Origin: Pseudofulvimonas gallinarii | GTDB lineage: Bacteria > Pseudomonadota > Gammaproteobacteria > Xanthomonadales > UBA2363 | DNA: 64,000 nucleotides | Direction: 5' to 3' | Assembly: GCF_004343305.1 (NCBI RefSeq) | Contig: NZ_SMAF01000002.1 | Span: 221,400 to 285,399 of the forward strand | Notes under the pieces: model-generated | Database searches by the model: none | Told to the model about the DNA's origin: nothing | What the model saw: only the letters and a program-made list of their open reading frames with translations | Shown here: positions 1 through 12,300 of the stretch, in pieces | Layout of the letters: the number at the start of each line of letters is the position of its first letter | How positions within the stretch are numbered: the stretch's first letter is position 1 | Made by a program: the position numbers and the translations under genes

Positions 1-177
1 GTCCTCGCCGACGGCCGCGTCATCCGCTATACCGTCAGCGTCGGCCTGTCCTCACGCACGCGCGGCGCCGATGTCCAGACCCTGCTCAACCAGGCCGACG
101 TCCAGACCTACCGCGCCAAGGCCGCCGGCCGCAACCGCGTCTGCGCGGATGCGGCGGTGGCGCAGCTGCTGGGCTGA
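1..177 (+). CDS. GGDEF-domain protein (diguanylate cyclase), C-terminal end only
   Basis: Frame 1 is open from the window edge to TGA at 175-177 (58 codons). The peptide has the pattern of the last part of a GGDEF domain: a beta-strand ending in VSVGLSS, then ADVQTLLNQAD and YRAKAAGRNRV. GGDEF domains make cyclic di-GMP from two GTP; the GG(D/E)EF signature itself lies outside the window, so activity cannot be judged. The gene ends 26 bp before the end of the opposing metallopeptidase gene. Confidence 0.75.
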   Translation, partial: VLADGRVIRYTVSVGLSSRTRGADVQTLLNQADVQTYRAKAAGRNRVCADAAVAQLLG

Positions 178-203
178 TCGCACACACTGTCGCGGGCGAA
201 CGA

Positions 204-917
204 TCACAATCCTTCAACGTTCATGCCGAACTCGGCCAGCCACGCCTTGCGCTGCGCGTAGTCCGGCATTGCGCGCTCCACGCGCAGCCAGAACGCGGGC
301 GTGTGGTGCGACTCGTGCAAGTGGGCGATCTCGTGCACCACCACGTACTCGGCAATACGCGCCGGCAGCAGGATTGCCTTCCAGTGGAAGTACAGCCAGT
401 CGCCCTTGCCGCATGAGCCCCAACGGTAGCCCAGGTCCTGTACCTTCACGCCGGCGGGCGATACCTCCATACGCGACCGGTAGTCGGCCACGCGACTGGA
501 CAACCAGGCCTTGGCACGCTCGCTGTACCAGCGGATGAAGTGCTCGCGCGCGGCAGGCAAGGCATCCCGGCGCAGGCAGAAGCTGCCCGCCGCCAGCTTC
601 AGCGGAACGTCCTGCTCGTCCACAAGTTTCAGCCGATGGCTGCGCCCGAGGTACAGGAAGCCCTCTCCGCCAACGAACTCCTTGCGTGGCACCTGGCGTT
701 GCAAGCGATCCTTCTCGGCCAGCTTGGTATAGATCCAGAAGCGCTTTTCCAACACGAAGGCGCGCAGCGCGGACTCGTCCACTTTGGGCGGTGCCGACAG
801 CACCAGCTCGCCGTCACGCTCCACGGTGATCTGCATCGTCTTGCGGCGCGTGCTGCGTCGGAGCACGAAGTGCAGGTCATCCACCTGAAGGCTGGGCGAT
901 TTCACAGGTGCCAGCAT
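204..917 (-). CDS. YgjP/DUF45-type zinc metallopeptidase
   Basis: 237 aa. The C-terminal third carries an HExxH zinc motif (His195, Glu196, His199) inside VVVHEIAHL, followed by HHTPAFW whose second His is the usual third ligand, and the conserved YRWGSCGK segment before it. This is the YgjP-like (SprT-related) metallopeptidase family; substrates of these proteins are not known. No signal peptide, so cytoplasmic. It starts 4 bp after the hsdR stop and is the last gene of the restriction operon. Members of this family are common passengers of type I restriction loci, probably with an accessory role (inference). Confidence 0.8.
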   Translation of the reverse strand: MLAPVKSPSLQVDDLHFVLRRSTRRKTMQITVERDGELVLSAPPKVDESALRAFVLEKRFWIYTKLAEKDRLQRQVPRKEFVGGEGFLYLGRSHRLKLVDEQDVPLKLAAGSFCLRRDALPAAREHFIRWYSERAKAWLSSRVADYRSRMEVSPAGVKVQDLGYRWGSCGKGDWLYFHWKAILLPARIAEYVVVHEIAHLHESHHTPAFWLRVERAMPDYAQRKAWLAEFGMNVEGL

Positions 918-921
918 CGGT

Positions 922-3900
922 TCATACCTGCACCAGTTTGTCGTGGTTGGCGCGAGCCTGCTCGATCAGTCGGTCAGCCAGAAGACCGGCCATTTCGGCG
1001 TCGATCAGTCGCGGCTTCAGATTCATCAGGTGGTCGAACAGGATGCCGTCGCGCAGGTTCTCCTGATCGGGCATCTTGTTGGGACTCCAGATGCGCGGGT
1101 TGGCTTTCAGCTCCTGCACAAGCAGATCGACGAGTTCGACCGTCACATCCTTCAGGCGCAGCAGTTCGGCCGACGTGGGCGCCTGACCCGCAAAGGCCAC
1201 GTCCAGCACCGTGCGCAGGAATGGCGCACAATGCTCCGGCAGGTCGCCGGGCACATCGACAGCCCCCGCCGTGCCCGTGCGCAGTTCGTCGATGATCTTC
1301 TGCAGCTGCGCGATGACCTCGTTCCACTGCTCACCCAGGGACTTGAGAATCTCGTTCAGCCGCTCGGACAGCTTGCGGTACAGCACCGGGTCCTCGTCCG
1401 CATGCTTCCGGATGTGCGAGCGGATCGCGTGCTCCATTTCCGAGGCCTTGGCGCGATCATTGGCCGCGCGAGCCAGGTGGGTATCGAACTCGGCGTCGGT
1501 CAGCTGGATCGGCGGGATCTTGGGATCGATGCCCAGCGAGATCACGTGGTCGTCGATCAGCTTGCGCACCTTGGCGCCGACGTCCTTGCCGAGAACCGGC
1601 GTGTCCTTGTAGCGGTTGCGTGCCCGCGCGTAGATGTAGGCCAGTCGTTTGGCGTCGCCCGAGTACGGCAGCCCCTCCGGGCGCGGCAGCACCGTGTCCA
1701 GCGATGCCAGGAAGGCCTTGAGCTTGACCGCGAACTCGGCCCGCAGCCTCTCGCTGCCCAGCGCCTCGACGCAGGCCTCGGTGTCATCGAGAGACTCGAT
1801 GCCCTGCTGGCGGAACAGGTCCACCACGCGCAGGTGCCGGTCGCGCAGCACCGGGATTTCATCCTTGAGGCTGGCCAGCGCGCCTTCCACGTCCTCGTCA
1901 GCGTAAGCGGCGAGGGCTTCCTTCAGGTGCTGCGCCACGCCGTAGTAGTCCACCACGATGCCGCAGCGCTTGCCGAAGCCGGTGCGGTTGACGCGGGCGA
2001 TGGCCTGCAGCAGCTCGGCTTCCCGGATCGGCCGATCCAGATACATGACGCCCTCGATGGGTGCATCGAAGCCGGTGAGCAGCATCGACTTCACCACCAG
2101 GAAGGCCAGCGGGTCGGTCTTCGCAGGATCGGCGTGGAACAGCGGCTTCTTGAAGCGCTTGATCAGTTGCTCGTGCGCAGCGCCATCGGTCCAGGCTTTC
2201 CACGCCGGATCGTCGTTGTTGCTGCCCGAGATGATGGGCGCGAACTCGAGGCGCGCCAGCGTGTCGCGGTGGCGCCAGGCCTGCACCAAGGCTTGGACCT
2301 TGGGCGGGCGCTGGCATAACGCCTCGTCATCCAGCGCCTTGTCCTGCGGACTCAGGCCCTCGGCCTCGGCCAGCAGCTCGTCGCGCGCGGTCTTCAGTGC
2401 CGCGAAGTAACGGATCGCCGCCAGCCGGCTGTAGGCCACCACCTGGGCCTTGTAGCCATTGGGCAGGATGTTGGTCACGTAGTGACGCAGCATGTCGCGC
2501 GCCTTGTCGGCGATCAGCGCCGGAGCGTCGAAGATATGGCCCTTGGTGGCGTACTTCTGCTTGATCGCCTCCAGCTCCTCGGGCGTGCGCTGCCGGAACA
2601 GGTCCTCGAACAGCGCATCCAGGCTGGCGCCGTCCTTGACCGCACCCTTGGCGGTGCGACCCTCGTACAGCACCGGCACCGTGGCGCCGTCGGCCTCGGC
2701 CTGCTTGATCGTGTAGCGGTCGATGAACTCGCCGAAGATCTCATGGGTGCGCTTCTTCTCGCCCATGATGATCGGCGTGCCGGTGAAGCCGATGCGCGCG
2801 CAGTTGGGCAGCCCGGCCAACAGGTTGGCGTGCAGGTCGCCCGCCTGGGTGCGGTGCGCCTCGTCCACCAGCACGAGGATGCTGTCGTCCTCGTTCAGCA
2901 CTTCGAACTTTTCACCGGCCTTGTAGGCGCCCTTCGGCTCTTCCACCTTGGGCAGGTCGTCGGCTGTCAGCGGCACCTCGCCCGCCGTATCCGCGTCGCG
3001 GTACTTCTGGATCGTGGCGAAGATCAGGCCCGGTCCCTTGCGCCGCGCCAGCGCCTTCACGCCGGCCGTGCTTTCGGCCACCTCCACCACCTCGCCGGTC
3101 AGGGTGGCGGTTTCCGAAAGCTGGCGCTGCAGATCCTTGCGGTCGGTAACGACGATGACCTTGAAGCGCCGCAGTTGCGCGTCGGCGCGCATCTTGCGCA
3201 CCAGGAACACCATCGTCAGGCTCTTGCCCGAGCCCTGGGTGTGCCAGATGATGCCGCCGCGCTGGTCATGTTCGCCGTGCTGCAGGCGCGTCTTGCCGGT
3301 CTTGAGCCGGGCAAGGGCGCGGTTGACGGCCCTGTACTGCTGGTAACGGCAGACCGACTTGATGGTCTGGCCACCCACCTGCATGAACAGCAGGAAGTTC
3401 TTGATCACGTCCAGCAGGTGTGCCGGAGCCAGCAGGCCGGCGACCAGCCGTTCCTGCTCCGACAGGCTGGACTTGCCCAGCTTCTGCGCCACCTCGATCT
3501 CGCTGCCGGAGCCATCAGGCCCGACGACGGTCTTCCACTGCGCGTAGTGCTCGAAGGTCGCACCAATGCTGCCCACGCGCGCTTCGTCGAAGCTTGTCGC
3601 GATCAGCAACTGATTGGTGGCGAACAATGCCTCGTTGCCCTCGTTATCTTCGACCTCCAACGCAGTCTTGCGCTGATTGCTGTAGCGGCGCAGCTGGTTC
3701 ACGGCCTCGGTCAGCGGCTCGGGGATGGACGGACTCTTGCATTCCACCACCACCAGCGGGATGCCGTTCACCAGCAGCACCAGGTCGGGCACGATGAAAG
3801 CCTTGCCGCTGTTGTAGCCGGGCGGGCAATCGACGCGGTACTGGTTGACGACGGTGAAGCGGTTGTTGGCCGGCGTATCCCAGTCGAAGTAGCGGATCGT

Positions 3901-4242
3901 CTGGCCGCGCCCGCCATCCCAGCCCGGCAGGCCCTCGACCGTCAGACCCTTGATCAGCAACTCGGTGGCCTTCTGGTTGGCCTCCATCAGCTTGTGCGTA
4001 CCGAGCCGGGTGATGGCGGCCACGGCTTCCGACAGGCGTGCATCGTCCAGCCAGGGCTGGCCGTCCGGGCCGGGGTTCAAAGCCCGCAGCCGCTCGCGCA
4101 GCACGCCCTCCTGGATCACTTCCGAGAAGCTGCCGCGCCCCGTCACCTCCGGGTCGTCCAGGCTGCCCTCGACATGGACCCAGCCCAGTCCCGCAAGCTG
4201 AGCTACGAGCGGCTTTTCAACGTCTTCGAGTTCCCACCCCAT
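922..4242 (-). CDS. hsdR: Type I restriction enzyme R subunit HsdR
   Basis: About 1106 aa. HsdR is the ATP-driven translocase and nuclease of type I restriction complexes. From the N-terminus: a PD-(D/E)xK nuclease core (Asp near 153, ECK near 167-169), Walker A TQGSGKS near 336-342, DEAH at about 460-463, the TGTP motif, and a helicase motif VI region with QAIARVNR. Start chosen at ATG 4242 because GGAG lies 6 bases upstream; an in-frame ATG at 4296 would add 18 residues but has no ribosome site and sits in a short tandem repeat (AAAACGGATG twice). It follows the truncated AlbA_2 gene by 60 bp and precedes the metallopeptidase by 4 bp. The motifs look intact. Confidence 0.95.
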   Translation of the reverse strand: MGWELEDVEKPLVAQLAGLGWVHVEGSLDDPEVTGRGSFSEVIQEGVLRERLRALNPGPDGQPWLDDARLSEAVAAITRLGTHKLMEANQKATELLIKGLTVEGLPGWDGGRGQTIRYFDWDTPANNRFTVVNQYRVDCPPGYNSGKAFIVPDLVLLVNGIPLVVVECKSPSIPEPLTEAVNQLRRYSNQRKTALEVEDNEGNEALFATNQLLIATSFDEARVGSIGATFEHYAQWKTVVGPDGSGSEIEVAQKLGKSSLSEQERLVAGLLAPAHLLDVIKNFLLFMQVGGQTIKSVCRYQQYRAVNRALARLKTGKTRLQHGEHDQRGGIIWHTQGSGKSLTMVFLVRKMRADAQLRRFKVIVVTDRKDLQRQLSETATLTGEVVEVAESTAGVKALARRKGPGLIFATIQKYRDADTAGEVPLTADDLPKVEEPKGAYKAGEKFEVLNEDDSILVLVDEAHRTQAGDLHANLLAGLPNCARIGFTGTPIIMGEKKRTHEIFGEFIDRYTIKQAEADGATVPVLYEGRTAKGAVKDGASLDALFEDLFRQRTPEELEAIKQKYATKGHIFDAPALIADKARDMLRHYVTNILPNGYKAQVVAYSRLAAIRYFAALKTARDELLAEAEGLSPQDKALDDEALCQRPPKVQALVQAWRHRDTLARLEFAPIISGSNNDDPAWKAWTDGAAHEQLIKRFKKPLFHADPAKTDPLAFLVVKSMLLTGFDAPIEGVMYLDRPIREAELLQAIARVNRTGFGKRCGIVVDYYGVAQHLKEALAAYADEDVEGALASLKDEIPVLRDRHLRVVDLFRQQGIESLDDTEACVEALGSERLRAEFAVKLKAFLASLDTVLPRPEGLPYSGDAKRLAYIYARARNRYKDTPVLGKDVGAKVRKLIDDHVISLGIDPKIPPIQLTDAEFDTHLARAANDRAKASEMEHAIRSHIRKHADEDPVLYRKLSERLNEILKSLGEQWNEVIAQLQKIIDELRTGTAGAVDVPGDLPEHCAPFLRTVLDVAFAGQAPTSAELLRLKDVTVELVDLLVQELKANPRIWSPNKMPDQENLRDGILFDHLMNLKPRLIDAEMAGLLADRLIEQARANHDKLVQV

Positions 4243-4302
4243 CAAAGACTCCTCTGGTGAAATCGGATGCAGCGTGCCAATTGCATCCGTTTTCATCCGT
4301 TT

Positions 4303-4605
4303 TTATCCAATTTCAATCCCCGTTCCCCCAGCCGGTACAAGGCCATCCACTCCCAAGGCCTGCACCGTCACGTTGACCGAAGGGGAGGTCCGTGCCGCCA
4401 CCAGGCCGGGCAGGCCATCGAGCATCCGGTGCTCCGCATGCAGTCCCGTAGGCGTGCCGTCATCTTCAACACCTAGCCACAGCTCGCCGCCCTCTGCATT
4501 GGCAAGGCAGACAATGGCCTCGACCAGATCGTGGTCCGACAGGCGCTGGCGGTCGCTCTTGAATTCGACCGTCAGGGATTCGGCAGGTGGCAGCCTGGGC
4601 GTCAT
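4303..4605 (-). pseudogene. AlbA_2 (Schlafen-type) domain protein, truncated remnant
   Basis: 100 aa. The first 75 residues match the AlbA_2 pattern: an early VEFKSDRQ strand, then AIVCLANAEGGELWLGVEDD with the ANxxGG and GVEDDG signatures. Proteins with this domain are normally 400 aa or more and often sit between hsdS and hsdR. Here the frame ends in TAA within a GGATAAAAACGGATG stretch just before hsdR, so the C-terminal part is missing. Start ATG overlaps the hsdS stop by 4 bp, so it is still translationally coupled. It could be a functional single-domain protein, but a deletion remnant is more likely. Confidence 0.65.
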
Positions 4606-5922
4606 GCTTGTTGCGCCTCCTGTAGCAGAGGGGTGACGCGGACGCGGCCGATGAGGAGGTCGTCCATGAGACCGAATTTGAGGTCACGAAGCTTCGCCGA
4701 TTCCCTTGTCGCGTTCTGGATGCGGTTGTCGATCTCGTCCAACCGCTCGGCGATGAGGTTCTGCTCGGTATGCTCGGGCCTTGCTGTCAGCAGCCCGCGA
4801 ATGGTTGGGAGGTTCAGACCAGCTTTCGCACCGGCATCGTTCAGCTTGCTGATATAGGCTTGAGCGACGGGGCTGGCCAAATAGTGGCCTACGAAGCGCG
4901 GGTTGACGGCACCGATATTGGGCCGCACGAGGGCGATATGCTGATTGATATACGCCTCGCCCATGCCATCTGGAACGACTCCAACAATACCCAGATCGGC
5001 CGTGATCGAAATCAGGATATCGCCCGGTTCCAACCGCGTTCGTTGACCGTCTGCGTTGTGTGGCGGGCACACGTAGATGGTGGAGTCAAACCGAAAGTTG
5101 ATGTGCTCGCGCGTAAGATTTCCGATGCGCACGAACAGCGCGCCGCTTTCGGCATAGAAGCGCGCCCAGTCACGAGAGCCGCTAGTGACAGTGGAGGACA
5201 CCGCCTCCAATGTGGCGATATCCCACTCCTTCGGAATCCACCCCAGCGGCGACGGCTTGTAGAGATTCGGCGCCTCGGATTGGGGCGGGCGCAGTTCGCC
5301 GTTGGCGTCGATGCCGCGCGTCAGCAGGTCGTGCAGCAGGCCCTGCTTGACGGCCTTGAGCTTGGCGATGATCGCTTCGGTTTCCTGGATGGCGGTGTCG
5401 AGGGTGTCGAGGATTTTCGAAATAGCCGCCTGTTCTTCCCTACGCTCCGGGAAGATCACCTTCATCTTCTCGACATCGGCAAGGTTAAGCCCCGGCTGCG
5501 CGGAGCCCTTCATGTACTTCTTCACCTCAGAGTGAAATGCCTTCGAGCGGAAGAAGTGAAGGAAAAATCGTGAGTGGAGTTCCTCTTGGATTGCGATGCG
5601 CGCTGTGGTCTGCGTTAGGTTGGCACCGGACAGAATCTCCGGCACTTCTGCGACTAGGCCAACGTAGCCAACAATGGACAAAAGGATGTCGCCACCTCGA
5701 ACCGAGGCTCTGTCGAAGCTTGCCGCAAGTCGAGGGGAAACATAGTAGAGGTCATCGACACGAACTTCGCCGCCGCTGTAATCCTGGCCGCGAATCATTG
5801 GGACGCCGAGCTCTGGGGTAAATCGAGGGCCTGGCTGGACGATTCCGTATGTAATCCTGCGATGAGGATTAACCACTTCCGCAAGTTTCTTTGACGTCCA
5901 GTTATCGGGAACCGAGCTGAAG

Positions 5923-5930
<8 letters not shown>
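4602..5930 (-). CDS. hsdS: Type I restriction-modification specificity subunit HsdS
   Basis: 442 aa. HsdS reads the bipartite DNA target for the HsdM/HsdR complex. Two target-recognition halves are visible (about 1-160 and 220-380), each ending in a GLNL segment ([26 protein letters not shown]), and each followed by a helical conserved region ([30 protein letters not shown]). Length is normal for two target-recognition domains. Its start overlaps the hsdM end by 8 bp and its stop overlaps the AlbA_2 start by 4 bp. The target sequence cannot be inferred from the protein by eye. Confidence 0.95.
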
Positions 5931-8427
<2,497 letters not shown>

Positions 8428-8430
8428 GAT

Positions 8431-9138
8431 TCAGGTGTTCCTGGTAATTGCATGGAGCGCCATCTGCTGCAGGCGCTCGCGGACTACATCTGCCCGATCC
8501 GGGTCTTCGACCAGGCCCGGCAGGCTGTTGTTGAAATCGTCATTCGCCAGCAGCCCGGCGAATGTTTGCCCCACCGACCGCCTGAGCGGTTCCGAGGCAG
8601 CGGCAAGTTCCTCCACGAGTTCGGGGCGCCCATCCACGACCTGGATTACGTCCTCCAGATCGTGGCTCGTCAGGAAGTCGCCTTTGCCGCGACTCATGAA
8701 GGCCTCAAGCTTGGTAGCGACAAACGCGGGCGCCGAAACCAGCCGGATGGTTATTCCGTTACCCAGCTCAAACGGGGAGGCGGTTGCGATTGCCTCCTCA
8801 TACCAGCGATTGGTAAAGCCGAGGACGGCGCCAGCAGTGGGCATGAGGTCGAACACAACACCCGACTCGCGATGCAGCCAGCGGCAGATGACCCCACTGG
8901 CGGCGTCACGAACGAATCCGCGCTGCTCCAGCTGCTCTTCCACGCGGTAGAACTGCGGGAGTGTTTCGGCAGGGACGATGGCATCGACGTCCATGGTGGG
9001 GCGGATCCCTTCCACGAACGGATCGGTAAGCAACAGGCCGGCCGTGGAACCCGCTACGAATACAACCTGCTCGCAGAGATCACCAAGGGCCAGTGCAATC
9101 GCCTGAAGGCGGGGAAGGTCTGAGTCAGGCCGCGGCAT
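8431..9138 (-). CDS. AbiEii-like nucleotidyltransferase (putative toxin)
   Basis: 235 aa. It shows the core of the DNA polymerase beta-like nucleotidyltransferase fold: VAGSTAGLL at about 28-36 and the metal-binding DVD at 50-52, then a helix with TKLEAFMSRGKGD and a HDLEDV motif near 160, typical of AbiEii/AbiGii relatives. AbiE toxins belong to type IV toxin-antitoxin and abortive-infection pairs. Its start overlaps the winged-helix gene by 14 bp, the arrangement expected of such a pair, and hsdM begins 3 bp downstream. The toxin role is inferred from fold and context; a housekeeping nucleotidyltransferase is possible. Confidence 0.7.
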   Translation of the reverse strand: MPRPDSDLPRLQAIALALGDLCEQVVFVAGSTAGLLLTDPFVEGIRPTMDVDAIVPAETLPQFYRVEEQLEQRGFVRDAASGVICRWLHRESGVVFDLMPTAGAVLGFTNRWYEEAIATASPFELGNGITIRLVSAPAFVATKLEAFMSRGKGDFLTSHDLEDVIQVVDGRPELVEELAAASEPLRRSVGQTFAGLLANDDFNNSLPGLVEDPDRADVVRERLQQMALHAITRNT

Positions 9139-9655
9139 CGTGAGGCTTCAGAGCATCGGCCAACAGCTTCGCCGCAAGCTCCCGCTCGCGGGCCCGCCCC
9201 ATACGCAAGGCATCGAGTAGCGCCAGGAGGCGATGCAAGGCCGGGTCCGCCAAGGCAGCCTGTGGCGCCGTGCGATAGATCGGGGAAACCGATGGGCCGC
9301 GCGCATTGCCTTGGGGATGCGCCCAGACGGGTGGGTCGCCCTCGCTGTGCAGCAGGCTGACAAGCGGTTCCGCGCCATGCGCCGTGGGAACGCCCCGCTT
9401 CACAGGCCCGATCTCCGCCGGGAAGGCATAGCGCGCCCCATGCACTAGGAACTCCTGCACGGCGGGCCGGACCGGAGACCAGTCCCCCCTGCCCCGGATG
9501 TTCACCAGACCCGCACCCTTGGCACGCTTGACGCTGGCGTGAACCTCGGCAGGGCTCATTCCCAGCTCCTGGGCCAGGGCGGCAAAGGTAAAGTGCCGGT
9601 CCGGATGGGCCGACACCTTGAGAATCACCAGTAGTTCTTGCGGCTTGAGGTCCAT
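9125..9655 (-). CDS. Winged-helix regulator, putative antitoxin/autorepressor of the restriction operon
   Basis: 176 aa. Residues 5-65 look like a winged helix: LLVILKVSAHPDRHFTFAAL, then LAQELGMSPAEVHASVKRA as the helix-turn-helix and a basic wing (GLVNIRGRG). The rest is without recognised motifs. It is the first gene of the operon running to the metallopeptidase and overlaps the AbiEii-like gene by 14 bp, so it could be the AbiEi-like partner. A perfect palindrome ends 5 bp before its ATG and leaves no room for a ribosome site, suggesting autorepression. Distinguishing antitoxin from simple repressor needs experiment. Confidence 0.65.
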   Translation of the reverse strand: MDLKPQELLVILKVSAHPDRHFTFAALAQELGMSPAEVHASVKRAKGAGLVNIRGRGDWSPVRPAVQEFLVHGARYAFPAEIGPVKRGVPTAHGAEPLVSLLHSEGDPPVWAHPQGNARGPSVSPIYRTAPQAALADPALHRLLALLDALRMGRARERELAAKLLADALKPHDAAA

Positions 9656-9660
9656 GGTCT

Positions 9661-9686
9661 TATTCGCTATTCGCGAATAGCGAATA
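9661..9686 (-). promoter_or_regulatory. Perfect 26-bp palindrome, probable operator of the restriction/Abi operon
   Basis: The site is TATTCGC repeated twice in tandem and then mirrored by its reverse complement, with no mismatch and no spacer. It lies 5 bp upstream of the winged-helix ATG. On the minus strand a -10-like TATATT (9683-9688) overlaps its outer edge, so transcription would start inside the palindrome, giving a leader of about 20 bases made almost entirely of it. A dimeric or tetrameric HTH protein bound here would block the promoter of all seven downstream genes. Binding by the adjacent regulator is inferred. Confidence 0.75.
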
Positions 9687-9757
9687 TAGGTCAGCTCTCC
9701 GACCGAAAGAAGCCCCCAGGAAGCAGCCTTGACCTGGGCTCACCGCCTCACGGCGAC

Positions 9758-9777
9758 AGCCCCGCTTTCGCGGGGCT
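9758..9777 (+). terminator. Strong hairpin between the restriction operon and purA
   Basis: An 8-bp perfect stem (AGCCCCGC / GCGGGGCT) with a 4-base loop is followed by TTTT on the + strand. No + strand gene ends nearby. On the minus strand it lies 26 bp after the purA stop, so it may serve as a purA stop signal despite lacking a U-run in that direction. Confidence 0.55.
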
Positions 9778-9803
9778 TTTCCTTCAAATTCGATCAGAGC
9801 CTC

Positions 9804-11451
<1,648 letters not shown>

Positions 11452-11466
11452 CGAATCGGATTGGTC

Positions 11467-11641
11467 GTCATCCCCGCGAAGGGGGGATCCAGTCAGGATC
11501 ACGCTTTTGGAAGGCTGGATTCCCGCCTGCGCGGGGATCCAGTCACGACCACGCTTCCGGAGCGCTGGATTCCCGCCTTCGCGGGGATCCAGTCACGATC
11601 ACGCTCTTGGAAGGCTGGATACCCGCCTGCGCGGGAATGAC
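11467..11641. repeat. Chained REP-like palindromic repeats (three units, 50-bp period)
   Basis: The element begins GTCATCCCCGCGAAGG and ends CGCGGGAATGAC, the two mirrored halves of a REP-like palindrome. Between them the GGGGATCCAGTCA half recurs at 11483, 11533 and 11583 exactly 50 bp apart, alternating with CTGGATTCCCGCC halves, so three units are fused without the outer GTCAT/ATGAC ends. Loops vary (CTTTTGGAAG or CTTCCGGAGCG). Confidence 0.85.
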
Positions 11642-11750
11642 GGCGCAGAGCAGACCTGGCCGGTCATGCCCGCTCGGCAATGGTCGCGTTCCGGCGGCCC
11701 CTCGAACTCGGCACACTTCAGGTCAGTACTTCGCGAATCGATTTGGGCTC

Positions 11751-11826
11751 GTCATCCCCGCGAAGGCGGGGATCCAGTCACGACCACGCTTCCGGAGCGC
11801 TGGATTCCCGCCTGCGCGGGAATGAC
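11751..11826. repeat. REP-like palindromic repeat, single 76-bp unit
   Basis: Complete unit with terminal GTCATCCCCGCGAAGG and GCGGGAATGAC arms and the inner GGGGATCCAG / CTGGATTCCC pair. Its core is almost identical to 11875-11950. Confidence 0.85.
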
Positions 11827-11874
11827 GGCAATGCGGGCAGCATCGATTCGTCGCCCGGCGAGTCGCTGGGGCTC

Positions 11875-11950
11875 GTCATCCCTGCGAAGGCGGGGATCCA
11901 GTCACGACCACGCTTCCGGAGCGCTGGATTCCCGCCTGCGCGGGAATGAC
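11875..11950. repeat. REP-like palindromic repeat, single 76-bp unit
   Basis: Same organisation as 11751-11826, with a CCTGCG variant in the left arm. It is followed at 11985-12095 by a degenerate series of GATCGGATGCGG-like words ending at the DUF2065 stop. Confidence 0.85.
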
Positions 11951-12098
11951 GACGGGGTTGGCTGGTGTGTGGCGGCGGTGTTGGGCTGATCGGATGCGGT
12001 GTATTGCGGACGATCGGATGCGGGCGATCGGCGGGGTCGAATGCGGAGATCGGGCGGGGTCGAGTGCAGACGATCGGACGCGGCCGGGTGCGGGCGGA

Positions 12099-12284
12099 TC
12101 AGCCGCGCACGAACTGCAGGCTGATGAGGCCGAGCACGATCATGATCGCGCCGCCGATGCGGAGCTGCCGCGAGGGCAGCTCCTGGATGCGCATCGCCAT
12201 CTGCTTCCAGCCATCGGGAGACACGAAGAGCATCAGCCCTTCCAGCACCATGACCAGGCACAGCGCGGCCCAGAGCTCGCTCAT
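12099..12284 (-). CDS. DUF2065 small membrane protein (YjeT-like)
   Basis: 61 aa with two hydrophobic helices (about 5-22 and 41-58) separated by a short basic loop (SPDGWKQMAMRIQELPSRQLR). Length, the LVMVLEGLMLF start and position directly after hflC match the DUF2065 family that accompanies hflK-hflC in many proteobacteria. Function unknown; inner membrane. It starts 16 bp after the hflC stop and is the last gene of the hfl operon. Confidence 0.85.
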   Translation of the reverse strand: MSELWAALCLVMVLEGLMLFVSPDGWKQMAMRIQELPSRQLRIGGAIMIVLGLISLQFVRG

Positions 12285-12300
12285 GGCTGCGGCGGCCGGG

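Noticed and set aside
2482..4260. Long + strand open frame opposite hsdR
   Set aside because: Lies fully inside hsdR; composition is the mirror of hsdR codons and no domain is seen. The high third-position G+C creates such shadows.
9758..9777. Attachment site of a defence island
   Set aside because: It is a simple GC hairpin with no matching direct repeat found near position 178-203.
11467..11950. Possible CRISPR array
   Set aside because: Units are palindromic, imperfect and share halves; the parts between them are also repeated, so there are no unique spacers, and no cas gene is near.
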